A stretch of 61,285 nt of DNA from Pirellulales bacterium. Lineage in GTDB: Bacteria > Planctomycetota > Planctomycetia > Pirellulales > JACPPG01. The number at the start of each line of letters is the position of its first letter. The first letter of the stretch is position 1. The stretch is from positions 1 through 61,285 of the forward strand of contig DASXEJ010000077.1 in assembly GCA_036490175.1 (NCBI GenBank), in the 5' to 3' direction. Shown piece after piece: positions 18,873-27,900 of this stretch. The translations under genes and the position numbers were made by a program. The notes under the pieces were generated by a model, which worked only from the letters and a program-made list of their open reading frames with translations, did no database searches and was not told the DNA's origin.

Positions 18873-19733
18873 ATGAACCTCGTCGGGAAAATCTTCGTTG
18901 TGCTCATTCTGTTGATGAGCTTCCTGTTTATGGGCTTTGCGGTGGCGGTCTACTCCACGCACCAGAATTGGGAGAAGGTCGTCAACTTGCCCAAGGACAA
19001 GGCCACGGCCAACCAGCCGGTGGGCTTGCGCATTCAGCGGGACGAGGCGCGTGCGGAACGCGACAAGCTCTCCAAGGAAAAGGGACTGGCCGAGGAACGT
19101 GCCAAGACCGAACTAGCGGCACGTCAGGCTCGCCTGGCGCAACTCGAAACCGAGGCCAAGGAACTACGCACCGAGCATGAAGCCCTGGTCAACGACAACG
19201 CCAAGCTGGTGCAGCAATCGCGCGAGGCAGTAGCCGCCATGCAGAGCACCCAGGATCACCTGGCGAACATGCGCAAGGAGCTCGATGCACTTCGCGACTC
19301 GGTGCGCACGGCGCAGACCGAACGCGACGAGCAATTCAAGAATTTCGTCAAGCTCACAGATGATTTCAACCAGGCACAAGGAGAGTTGAAACGTCTGCAG
19401 GGACAGACCTTGACCTTAACCGAACAAATCACCAAATACGAAGCCGTGGCCCGACGCTTGAAAGTAAACCTCAACGTGCAGCCTGAGGGAGTGAAGCCCA
19501 CGCTCGACGGCTTGGTTCTGGCCAGCAACAAGGATGGCCTGGTCGAGATCTCGTTGGGTTCCGACGACGGGCTGGAGCGAGGCCACACGCTGGAAGTATT
19601 TCGCGGGTCGCGGTATTTGGGCCGGATCGAAGTCTTTCAGACTTCGCCCGATAAATCGGTAGCCAAGGTACTACGCGAATTCCGTAAGGGCCCCATCGAG
19701 AAGGACGACCATGTCGCAACTCGGCTCAACTGA
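18873..19733 (+). CDS. Membrane-anchored coiled-coil protein at the head of the mre operon
   Basis: A 286-residue protein. One N-terminal membrane helix (about 5-27, KIFVVLILLMSFLFMGFAVA) is followed by a long charged coiled coil (about 50-195) rich in E, K, R, A and L heptads. The C-terminal domain (about 200-286) has ISLGSDDGLERGHTLEVF and YLGRIEV, which looks like the small beta-barrel phrase used by MreC-type proteins for assembly. No enzyme motif is present. Its position just before a small membrane protein and mreB-mreC-mreD-PBP2 suggests a structural role in the elongation machinery on the periplasmic side. It overlaps the next gene by 23 bases, so the two are probably translated together. 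Confidence 0.8.
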   Translation: MNLVGKIFVVLILLMSFLFMGFAVAVYSTHQNWEKVVNLPKDKATANQPVGLRIQRDEARAERDKLSKEKGLAEERAKTELAARQARLAQLETEAKELRTEHEALVNDNAKLVQQSREAVAAMQSTQDHLANMRKELDALRDSVRTAQTERDEQFKNFVKLTDDFNQAQGELKRLQGQTLTLTEQITKYEAVARRLKVNLNVQPEGVKPTLDGLVLASNKDGLVEISLGSDDGLERGHTLEVFRGSRYLGRIEVFQTSPDKSVAKVLREFRKGPIEKDDHVATRLN

Positions 19734-19983
19734 CAAAGGGACCGGGATTGCCGTCCCGAAGCCTCGTCCTGATATCTACACGGTATTGCTTGGCCTTTCG
19801 TTGGCGGCGATCCTGATTGCCATTCTCTGTCTGGTGCTGGAATTGGGCCGTTACAACTGGGATTGGAAAGCCAGTAGCGCCAAATTTTCCATGATGCCCC
19901 CAACGCCGACCCATCTCATGCCAAGCCCAACTCGGGGTTTGCCGATGGAAGAATCGTTAGCCTGGAGCGAAGCCCGCGTATAG
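19711..19983 (+). CDS. Small single-pass membrane protein of the mre operon
   Basis: A 90-residue protein with one strong membrane helix at about 25-44 (TVLLGLSLAAILIAILCLVLE), an N-terminal cytoplasmic tail and a proline-rich C-terminal tail of about 35 residues (SMMPPTPTHLMPSPTRG). The ATG at 19711 lies inside the end of the coiled-coil gene and has AAGGACG in front, which supports both the start and translational coupling. I do not recognise a family. Its consistent setting between a coiled-coil membrane protein and mreB suggests an accessory component of the same complex. Confidence 0.75.
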   Translation: MSQLGSTDKGTGIAVPKPRPDIYTVLLGLSLAAILIAILCLVLELGRYNWDWKASSAKFSMMPPTPTHLMPSPTRGLPMEESLAWSEARV

Positions 19984-20114
19984 CGTAAACGTCGCCGTTG
20001 CCGCACAGACACTCTGTCGTGGCAAAAAATGGTGCCCATAGCGCACCGCAACGCAAGGGAGTGCGTGCGTCTTTGAAATAGTCCCGAACGGATTCATTGC
20101 GATCGCGAGCAAGG

Positions 20115-21164
20115 ATGCTTGAGCGACTCTTCGGACTGCTGGGTTCCGACCTGGCCATCGACCTGGGTACAGCCAACACGCTGATCGGCGTGGCGGGCGA
20201 GGGCCTGATCGTCGACGAACCCTCGGTCGTGGCCGTCGAAGAGGGAACGACTCGCGTCGTCGCGGGGGGACGCGCGGTCGGCCATCTGGCCAAGCAGATG
20301 CTGGGGCGAACGCCTGGCAGCATTACAGTAGTTCGTCCTCTCTCGGCTGGCGTCATCACGGATTTCGAGTTGTGCGAAGCGATGCTGCGCTACTTTCTCA
20401 ACAAGGCGCAGCGCGGCGCGTGGTCACGTGGACCACGCGTGTTGGTGGCCGTGCCCGGCTCGATAACGCCGGTCGAAAAACGCGCCGTGTACAACAGCGC
20501 GCATCGAGCGGGCGCCCGGCAAGTATTTCTAGTCAGCGAGGCAATTTGCGCAGCGGTTGGCGTGGGCCTTCCGATCACAGAGCCCGTGGCCAGCATGATT
20601 TGCGACGTGGGTGGTGGCACAACCGAAGTGGCCGTGCTCAGCCTGGGAGACGTCGTGGCCAGCACCTCGGTGCGCGTGGGGGGCGATCGCATGGATCAAG
20701 CGATCCTCGATCACTTGCGCCGCCATCACAACTTGCGGATTGGCGTGGCAACCGCTGAACAATTGCGGATCGAAATCGGTAGCGCAGCGCCGCTCGCAGA
20801 CGAACTGCTCACCGAGGTGCGCGGCGTCGACGCGACGACCGGCCTGCCGCGTCGAGAGGAACTGTCGAGTGTCGAGATGCGGGAAGCGCTGGCCGGGCCA
20901 TTGGCTGACATCATTGACGCGCTAAAAGCCACGCTCGACGGCTGCAGTCCCGACCTGGCATCTGACCTGGTTGAGCATGGCGTTGTACTGTCCGGCGGTG
21001 CGGCCTTGCTGCGGCAGTTCGATGTGTTGGTCCAGCAGAGGATAGGCCTGCCGGCGCGCGTGGCTCCGGAGCCGCTAACGACTGTCGCCAGCGGCATGCT
21101 CACCCTGCTCGAGCACCTGCCCCAATGGCAACAGATGCTCGAATCGAGCGACGACGATGTATAA
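20115..21164 (+). CDS. mreB: Rod-shape-determining actin homologue MreB
   Basis: A 349-residue actin-fold ATPase. The phosphate-1 loop reads AIDLGTANTLIG (about 15-26), phosphate-2 reads ICDVGGGTTEVAVLS (about 161-175), the interdomain and adenosine segments VAVPGSITPVEKRAV and VVLSGGAALLRQFD are present, and the C-terminal LTTVASGM phrase matches MreB. Filaments of MreB guide peptidoglycan synthesis along the inner membrane. It begins with LERLFGLLGSD, an amphipathic stretch suited to membrane attachment. The ATG at 20115 is preferred to an in-frame TTG at 20097. Its last 8 bases overlap the mreC start. The ribbon of charged and insertion residues differs from enterobacterial MreB, but no key ATP-binding residue is missing. 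Confidence 0.92.
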   Translation: MLERLFGLLGSDLAIDLGTANTLIGVAGEGLIVDEPSVVAVEEGTTRVVAGGRAVGHLAKQMLGRTPGSITVVRPLSAGVITDFELCEAMLRYFLNKAQRGAWSRGPRVLVAVPGSITPVEKRAVYNSAHRAGARQVFLVSEAICAAVGVGLPITEPVASMICDVGGGTTEVAVLSLGDVVASTSVRVGGDRMDQAILDHLRRHHNLRIGVATAEQLRIEIGSAAPLADELLTEVRGVDATTGLPRREELSSVEMREALAGPLADIIDALKATLDGCSPDLASDLVEHGVVLSGGAALLRQFDVLVQQRIGLPARVAPEPLTTVASGMLTLLEHLPQWQQMLESSDDDV

Positions 21165-22146
21165 AGAGCACGCCTGGCGAAAACTGGCTGGCACTCCACG
21201 CGTGACGCTGGCCGTTACGCTCGTGGCAGGATTGATTTTGGCCCTGCTGCCGCGCCGCGCCATCGAGCCGCTGGCCACGCTTTATGCGGCCTGCGTCGAT
21301 CCGGGCCGAACGGCGGCGGCGCACGTGCGCGACCTAGGAACGCAGGTCGTCGCGCGCGTGCAGGAATCGTCGGCCACGGCCGACGACGTTACGCAACTCG
21401 CCGACGAGGTGCGCCGCTTGCGCGCTCGAAATCGCGAGTTGGAAACAGCCTTGGCCGTAGCCAGCAGCAGGTCGAGTCAACGCGATTGCTCGCTCGCAGC
21501 CTCCGAGGCACCGCCGCTGCTGCTGGCAAGTGCGATTCGCGGCCGGGTGTTGGGGCGCCGCGCCTGTGCCGTATTGTCCGCTACGCATATCGTGGCGGTC
21601 GGCGCGCGCGCTGGTGCGGAGCGCGAGTCATTGGCGCTCGTCGATAGCACTATTGGTCTCGATTTGGGTCAGGACAACGGACTAACCGCCGGAGACATCA
21701 CCCTCGAAGGTCGGCGCGTCTTCGGCAAGATATGCGACGTCGGACCGTACACTTCCGGGATACGGCGTGCTGACCAGGCAGGCTACCGCGATGTCGTCCA
21801 ATTGGCGCGCAAGATCGACGGCACGCTGCAATTCGGGCCGAGGGGAATCCTGGAAGGGAGCGGAGAGCATCATGGCCGTGTTCGACTGGTGAGCGCGAGC
21901 GAGACGATCGAGCCCGGTAATCTTGTCTTTACCGCAGGGCACGAAGGGCTGGCGCAGCAGCCCCTTTTATATGGCGTTGTGGCTCGGGCCGAGCATCGTG
22001 GGGGCGCACCGCATTGGGACATTTGGGTCGATCTTGCCGCGGGCGGCGACGAGCCTAGCCACTTGGTGGTGCTACGTGCCGGAGTGAATCCGGATCGCCT
22101 GGTAGCGACCCAGTCCGAATTCGTGCCTGGTCGAAATGACGAATAA
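21157..22146 (+). CDS. mreC: Rod-shape-determining protein MreC
   Basis: A 329-residue protein with a short cytoplasmic N-terminus, one membrane helix at about 11-29 (TLAVTLVAGLILALLP), a coiled coil at about 67-105 (QLADEVRRLRARNRELE) and a C-terminal region with two beta domains. The phrase GLDLGQDNGLTAGDI near residue 168 is the MreC assembly signature. MreC dimers sit in the periplasm and link MreB filaments and MreD to the PBP2 transpeptidase. The start codon lies within the end of mreB (ATGTATAAAGAG), a classic coupling overlap. mreD follows after 27 bases. Confidence 0.87.
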   Translation: MYKEHAWRKLAGTPRVTLAVTLVAGLILALLPRRAIEPLATLYAACVDPGRTAAAHVRDLGTQVVARVQESSATADDVTQLADEVRRLRARNRELETALAVASSRSSQRDCSLAASEAPPLLLASAIRGRVLGRRACAVLSATHIVAVGARAGAERESLALVDSTIGLDLGQDNGLTAGDITLEGRRVFGKICDVGPYTSGIRRADQAGYRDVVQLARKIDGTLQFGPRGILEGSGEHHGRVRLVSASETIEPGNLVFTAGHEGLAQQPLLYGVVARAEHRGGAPHWDIWVDLAAGGDEPSHLVVLRAGVNPDRLVATQSEFVPGRNDE

Positions 22147-22173
22147 GGTAAGCCAGTCGGCGAGCAAGCAACG

Positions 22174-22677
22174 ATGATCAGCCTGTTGGGAATCCTATTG
22201 TTGACGTACGTGGCAGCCATCGCCGAGACGGCGTTTGTGCCGACGCTCGCAGTCTATCACGCAGTGCCCAACGTGCTGGCGCTTTTGGGAATTCTATGGG
22301 CGGCATCAGCCGGCTCGTCTCAACTGCGGATTATCGAAGGGGCGTCGATCGGCCTCGTGTTTGATCTAAATTCTGGCAGCCATGTGGGAGTCGGCGTGGT
22401 TGCTTTTGCGCTGCTGGCGTTCGCTGTGATTCAAGCGCGGGCCGCCATACGTTGCCTGGGAATAGTGCAACAATCGATGGTGTGCGCGCCGCTGGTGGCC
22501 GGGATGATGCTAATCGTCGCCATGGGAAATCGGTTATTCGGAGAGGCCGTCCCTCCGCTTTCGGTTGTTTTGTGGGGGGCGGCGACAACCGCGGTCTACT
22601 CGGCAGCGGTCAGCTTGCCGATCTGGATGATGGTCGACTGGACGCGCGAAGTCCGTCGCGCCGCGTCGACGCTGTGA
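22174..22677 (+). CDS. mreD: Rod-shape-determining membrane protein MreD
   Basis: A 167-residue, mostly hydrophobic protein with about five membrane helices, beginning MISLLGILLLTYVAAIAET. The size, hydrophobicity and place between mreC and the PBP2 gene identify it as MreD; sequence conservation in this family is low. The N-terminal helix, the VPNVLALLGILWA segment and the C-terminal LPIWMMVDWTREVRR helix and basic tail match the family layout. It acts as an inner-membrane partner of MreC and PBP2. The stop lies 41 bases before the PBP2 start. Confidence 0.78.
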   Translation: MISLLGILLLTYVAAIAETAFVPTLAVYHAVPNVLALLGILWAASAGSSQLRIIEGASIGLVFDLNSGSHVGVGVVAFALLAFAVIQARAAIRCLGIVQQSMVCAPLVAGMMLIVAMGNRLFGEAVPPLSVVLWGAATTAVYSAAVSLPIWMMVDWTREVRRAASTL

Positions 22678-22718
22678 CAACGCGAAGCGTACGGCGGCCT
22701 GTCCGTGCCAAAGAATCC

Positions 22719-24917
22719 ATGCACAAACCTTCCCCGAATAATGTGCCCCGTCTCCTTACGCAGGCCCCTTCGTCGGCGCCGGCGACGATTGCCGACTCTG
22801 TCCGGCGGATGCGTCGGATGGCGATCGGCTTCGCAATCTGTTTAGCGTTGGTCTTCTTGCGCATTGTGGGGCTCGAGTTTTCCGAAGGTCGCGAGTTTCG
22901 CGCCTTGGCAGCCAAGCCGCTAGAAAAGACGCGCCCATTGCCTGGCGTGCGCGGGAGGATTCTCTCGCATGATCGCCAGGTGCTGGCCTTCGACCAGCGC
23001 ATAGCTTCGCTGGCGGTTCACTACCGATACCTGGAAGATCCAGCCAGCGCCCGTTGGTTGCGAAGCCAGGCGCGGGCGCGGATACCGCGCGATGAACCAC
23101 ACCGCGCAACCCGGCTGGCCGCCGAATTGACTTGGGTCACCGACTATCGTGCCGGGTTGATCGATCGCTTGGCGCGGCTCTGCGGCCGCCCCAGCGATGA
23201 GGTTGCCGCCCAGAGTCAGCATATCCAAATGCGTGTGCGCGGCATTGCCAAGGCCGTGAATCGCAACCGCCGCGCCGCCGCGCCGCCGAATTCCGTCGCC
23301 GACACGAACGAACAGCAAATCTGGCAGACCCTGCTTGCGCAATTGCCACTGTGGCTGTTTGCCTCGGACGAGCCGCGCGATCCGGCGAACGTTATTGTCG
23401 CCGAGGAGTTGGACTATCACGTGCTCGTGGCGGATATACCGCTAGAGGTCGTTGCCGAAATCGAGTCACGCCCGCTGGATTACCCGGGAGTTCGAATCGT
23501 CGAGCAATCTCGTCGACAATATCCAGCAGGTTCATCCGCCGCAAACATTCTGGGCCACCTTGGTCAGCCGGACGATGCGCGCGCAGGTGACGAAGCCGAC
23601 GTTCCAGGCAAACTTGTCGGTCGGTTGGCAACCGAAGGCGAGTTCGAGTCGCTGCTGCGCGGCCGCAACGGTCGCCTGGTAGATCTGACCGATCACAGCG
23701 GACGCTTGCTCAGCACCTATCGCCAGACGGAGCCAGCCAGCGGGCTCGACGTGGTGCTGACGCTGGATGCGCGATTGCAACATATCGCGGAAGAACACCT
23801 GGACCGCGCTTTGTCCAAGAAAGTGGGAGAAAAAGACGCCGTACTATCTGCCGGCGGCGCGATTGTTGTCCTGGATGTTACATCCGGCGCGATACTGGCC
23901 GCGGCGACGGCACCTCGCTTCAACCCAAACCTCTTCGCGGGCCAAGGCAACGACGCGGTGGAACGCCTGTTGCACGATCCGGCGCACCCGCTCTTCGATC
24001 GGGTGATCAAGATGGCCATTCCACCCGGATCCGTATTCAAGGTCGTTACGGCGTTGGCCCTGTTGGCTGACAACGAGTTTGATCCTGAAGCTACGTTCGA
24101 TTGCCAGGGCTTTCTCGTGCAGCCAGATCGGCAACGCTGCCAGATCTTTCGCCGATATGGGCTGGGGCACGGTCCGACGAATCTTTCCGCTGCACTCGCC
24201 CAGAGTTGCAATGTGTACTTCTTTCACCATGCCGAACGAGTAGGGCCGGCAGCATTACACGATTGGGCAACACGACTGGGGCTGGGCCTGCCAACCGGAG
24301 TCGATTTGCCAGGCGAGTCACCAGGCTTTGTCCCCGATCCGGCCCACACTGGTATGTCGGAACACACCTGGTCCTTAGCGGACACGCAGGCACTTAGCAT
24401 TGGCCAGAGCACGCTCACGGCTACGCCGCTCCAGGTGGCACGCCTGATGGCGGCTATCGCCAATGGCGGTTTGCTCGTGAGGCCGCACATTCTTTCAAAT
24501 TTCGACGCGGAAACGATCGAAAGGCGAGGGGACATCACGGCCGCAACGGCGCAGGCCGAAGTGCGGAGCCGGCTGATCGCAGGTCTCGGACCCAGCCAAC
24601 TGGCGCTGCTGCGTGGCGCGCTGACACGCGTCGTCGATGATCCGCAGGGAACTGCCTATGCGGCGCTCGCCGACAGCGGCGTCGCCGTGGCCGGCAAGAC
24701 GGGCACCGCGGAAACCGGAGATCGTTCGCCCGATCATGCCTGGTTTGCCGGCTATGCGCCGGCCCATGTACCGCGCGTGGCGTTTGCCGTGGCGCTGGAA
24801 CATCACGGCTCGTCCGATCAAGCGGCGGCCGTCGCCAAAGAACTGGTACAGGCGATGCAGGCCTTGGATTTGTTGTCGGATACGGGCAAGCTTGAAGTCG
24901 CAGGCCGAGAGCGCTAA
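22719..24917 (+). CDS. mrdA: Class B penicillin-binding protein 2 (transpeptidase)
   Basis: A 732-residue class B PBP. After a basic tail, a membrane helix spans about 38-56 (MAIGFAICLALVFLRIVGL). A non-catalytic pedestal region containing PGVRGRILSHDRQVLA follows, then the transpeptidase domain with S-x-x-K at Ser438-Lys441 (PPGSVFK), S-x-N in AQSCNVYFF and K-T-G in AGKTGTAETGDRS. It cross-links peptidoglycan during elongation. At 732 residues it is about 100 longer than E. coli PBP2; the extra length is in the pedestal (roughly 90-240). The frame extends upstream inside mreD, but the ATG at 22719 follows its stop. The next gene converges after 28 bases, so no rodA partner lies beside it. 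Confidence 0.9.
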   Translation: MHKPSPNNVPRLLTQAPSSAPATIADSVRRMRRMAIGFAICLALVFLRIVGLEFSEGREFRALAAKPLEKTRPLPGVRGRILSHDRQVLAFDQRIASLAVHYRYLEDPASARWLRSQARARIPRDEPHRATRLAAELTWVTDYRAGLIDRLARLCGRPSDEVAAQSQHIQMRVRGIAKAVNRNRRAAAPPNSVADTNEQQIWQTLLAQLPLWLFASDEPRDPANVIVAEELDYHVLVADIPLEVVAEIESRPLDYPGVRIVEQSRRQYPAGSSAANILGHLGQPDDARAGDEADVPGKLVGRLATEGEFESLLRGRNGRLVDLTDHSGRLLSTYRQTEPASGLDVVLTLDARLQHIAEEHLDRALSKKVGEKDAVLSAGGAIVVLDVTSGAILAAATAPRFNPNLFAGQGNDAVERLLHDPAHPLFDRVIKMAIPPGSVFKVVTALALLADNEFDPEATFDCQGFLVQPDRQRCQIFRRYGLGHGPTNLSAALAQSCNVYFFHHAERVGPAALHDWATRLGLGLPTGVDLPGESPGFVPDPAHTGMSEHTWSLADTQALSIGQSTLTATPLQVARLMAAIANGGLLVRPHILSNFDAETIERRGDITAATAQAEVRSRLIAGLGPSQLALLRGALTRVVDDPQGTAYAALADSGVAVAGKTGTAETGDRSPDHAWFAGYAPAHVPRVAFAVALEHHGSSDQAAAVAKELVQAMQALDLLSDTGKLEVAGRER

Positions 24918-24945
24918 TAGCCGTTGGCCAGCCTGCATCGCGCGA

Positions 24946-27900
24946 TTAATTCGGTTCGCGCAACACGATCGAACGCCCAGTCGACAGGGCCAGCAACTGC
25001 GGAATATCGAACTCGGCCAGCAATCCGAAGGCAAACAGCTCGGGAAACTCCGCAACGGTTTTATCTTCTTCGATCAGTTGCCGCAGGCTCTTTAACGAGC
25101 CCGTGAGTTCGGCGCCTTGGATTGCCGACGGCTCGATCGCCGAGGCAACAAGCGCGGCTGTGCTCGAACGCGGACCGGCTGCAAAAATCGTGATCGGCTC
25201 GTCGGGACGAAGCTCTCGAACGAAGCGGGCTATCCCCGCCAATTGTGCGGCCTGTATCGCCAGTGGCCGCTCGCCAACGGCCGACAGGAACAGCGGATAA
25301 AGGTACGGGGGGTCCTGCGCTACGACCTCGGATTCGCCCAACGAGAGGACGTCGACCGCCAGCACGCGATAGCCGGCCGGCACCAGTCGCCGGACTTCGT
25401 CCGTAGCGTTTCTTCTGCCGGCATCACTGACCAGCAGCGCCGTTTTCTGGGGCCGTGCGTCACTGGCCATGATCTCCAGGCATGGCACGGTCCACTGATC
25501 GCCACAACGCCAGAGGTGCGACGCAAGCTGGTAGCCCTCGATGCGACTAGCGGTCTTTGGTGAGTCCGCGACTTCGTATCGAGGAATTTTCAACAACTGT
25601 TCCAGTCGTTCTCGCATGGCGTGCTGCCACTGTTCGGCTGGGACTTTTTCAGTAGGCATCGATTCCGCATGCGGAACGTCTGCGAGCAAGCTCTTTGCCA
25701 ACCGCGTGAAATCGAGATTCTCGGTCGGTAGCGGCACGTGCAATTCCGCGGCTGTTTTCAACTCGGCGCGCGACGGAATCTCCTCGCGGACAAACTTGGT
25801 GTCGCCCGCGTAGAAGAAATCGCCGATCATGGCGTACAACTGTTCGCGATTCTCTTCATCGAAGTTATGGGTGCCTGGCGTGTAGTTGACGTGCCAACGC
25901 AACTGATCGGCGGCACCGCCAAGGGCAAACGCCGGCCGAGCCGCCTCCAAAAGCGGGGCGAGCGCGTATCCTGCCTTGAAGCAACAGTCGTCACCGGCGT
26001 TGTACGTCAACAGCGTGGGTCGCGGGGCGCGCAGCGCGGTCAGATGCGTGTAGTCCGCCACGGTCGCCATATCGGTGGGAGACTGTTCGGAGTCTCCCAT
26101 ATCGTCAAATAGGAGGTTCGTGCGAAAGCCACCGTATCCGGCCACGGGGTTTGCCAGCGTGACGCGTTCGTCGAGCGCAGATAACAAAATGGTTTGCCAG
26201 CCCCCACCCGACAATCCTGTGACCAACACGCGGTTGGGATCAACATGTTCAAGCGATAGCCCTAAGTCTAATGCCCGCGTCAGCGACAAATAAAACGGCG
26301 CCAGACCACCGGCGCCGCACAGTTCGAGCTGATTCATGCGGTAGTGCGAGAAACCTGACGTCGCGAGTTGCCCCATCCCGATCCATTCCAGATCGAGCAC
26401 TATCATGCCCCGCTTGGCGAGATTGATGCTCAGCAACTGCTTGTAATCAGTCGCCTTTCCTTCCTTCGTATGGCCGTTCAGGCTAAGCACCAGCGGCACC
26501 GAATCCTGCATGTGCTCTGGCAGGTAGGCCACGCCCGGAATCCACATGCCGGGCAGCGCCTCGTAGCGAAATTTGCGCAAGTGGTAGCCCGGCCCGCCCG
26601 GCACCATGTCGAGCCACGCGACTTCCGTCTTCGCCTGGCGCCAGGCCCGGGCGCGGCCACGGAAGATTATCTTTTCGAGCATGTTCTGGCGTATCTTCGC
26701 TGCGTCTTGTTGCCACCTGAGAAGACTCTCGAACTTTGGCGGCGCGACGATGCGTGGCTCGGCAAATGCTCTCAGCTCGGTCAACGGCGTGCCGGCCGGC
26801 AATAAGGATTGCTCAAGCGCCATCTGCAATTCCGAAATGCCCGGCTTAGCGGCGGGCGTCGTGCGCGCGGCGTGACGCCCTTTGAGTTCGAGCAAGATGT
26901 CCCGCGAGCGACGAAAATAATCGATCGCCTTTTGCTTTTCCGGCGCCGTGCGGGCCGAGTGATCCAGAATCTGTTCGTCCAATCGCGCGACGAGCCAATC
27001 GACGTCGGCTGCCTGATACGGACGTCGCCCGCCAATACTCACGTAGACCGGGTTCGTATGCGCTTCGGCGTCGGCCGCACCGGTGGGTGCGGTTGAAAAG
27101 GCGCGCGCCGCGATCCAGCTCGATTCTTTGATCTCGACTGTCTCATTCAATTCCAGCCATTGGCCGGCCCCCACATCGCGCGGCACCTTCAGCTCGCGTA
27201 CGACCCGGCCGTTGACGACGAGGTGTACATTCGTAACGGCCGCCGTCTCGCTGCGCACGCGCACCTGGGCACGCACGCGATGCGGCTTCGACTCGGCAAC
27301 GTTTTGCACCTCGACCGTGTCGCCGGCATGATGCCCGTCGACTTCCAACAGGATCAGCGGTCCACTGGTGACGAAGCTGCGTCCTGCGGCGGCCGCTTTC
27401 AGCCAGGCCTCGAAGGTGGGCTCACCATCTACATGCGCGTACGTGCGGCAATCTCCCAGCTTGCGACAGGCGGGATAATCGCTGGCGGCAATCGCCGGAA
27501 ACCGAAAGCCCGCGTTCAGGGCGTGATACCAGCCATCCAATCCAATGCCGCGATAAATGCCGAACTGCAACAGCTCGACGCCGGTCGTGGCCCCTTGCAC
27601 TAAATCGGCCCAGATCTCGAGTCCGTATCCGCCATGCGCGTGAAAAGCGTAACCTCCTTGCTGCCTGGTCTCTTCACCAATCGCGCCGAAAAGCGGCCCG
27701 TTATTGGGATCAAGCCGCACCCCATCCAGGTACAACCGGTCGCGTAGGAATAGATTCAGGTGCCCCAGCACCCCGTTACGGTACTCCTGGCCTGAGATAA
27801 TTCGATAGTCGCCGCGTTGGCGAACCGACTTGGCGCCCAGTCCGCGCAACTGCGGCGTCGCCAACTCAGGCATCAGCCCCGGATAGGCACTCGTGTCGTC

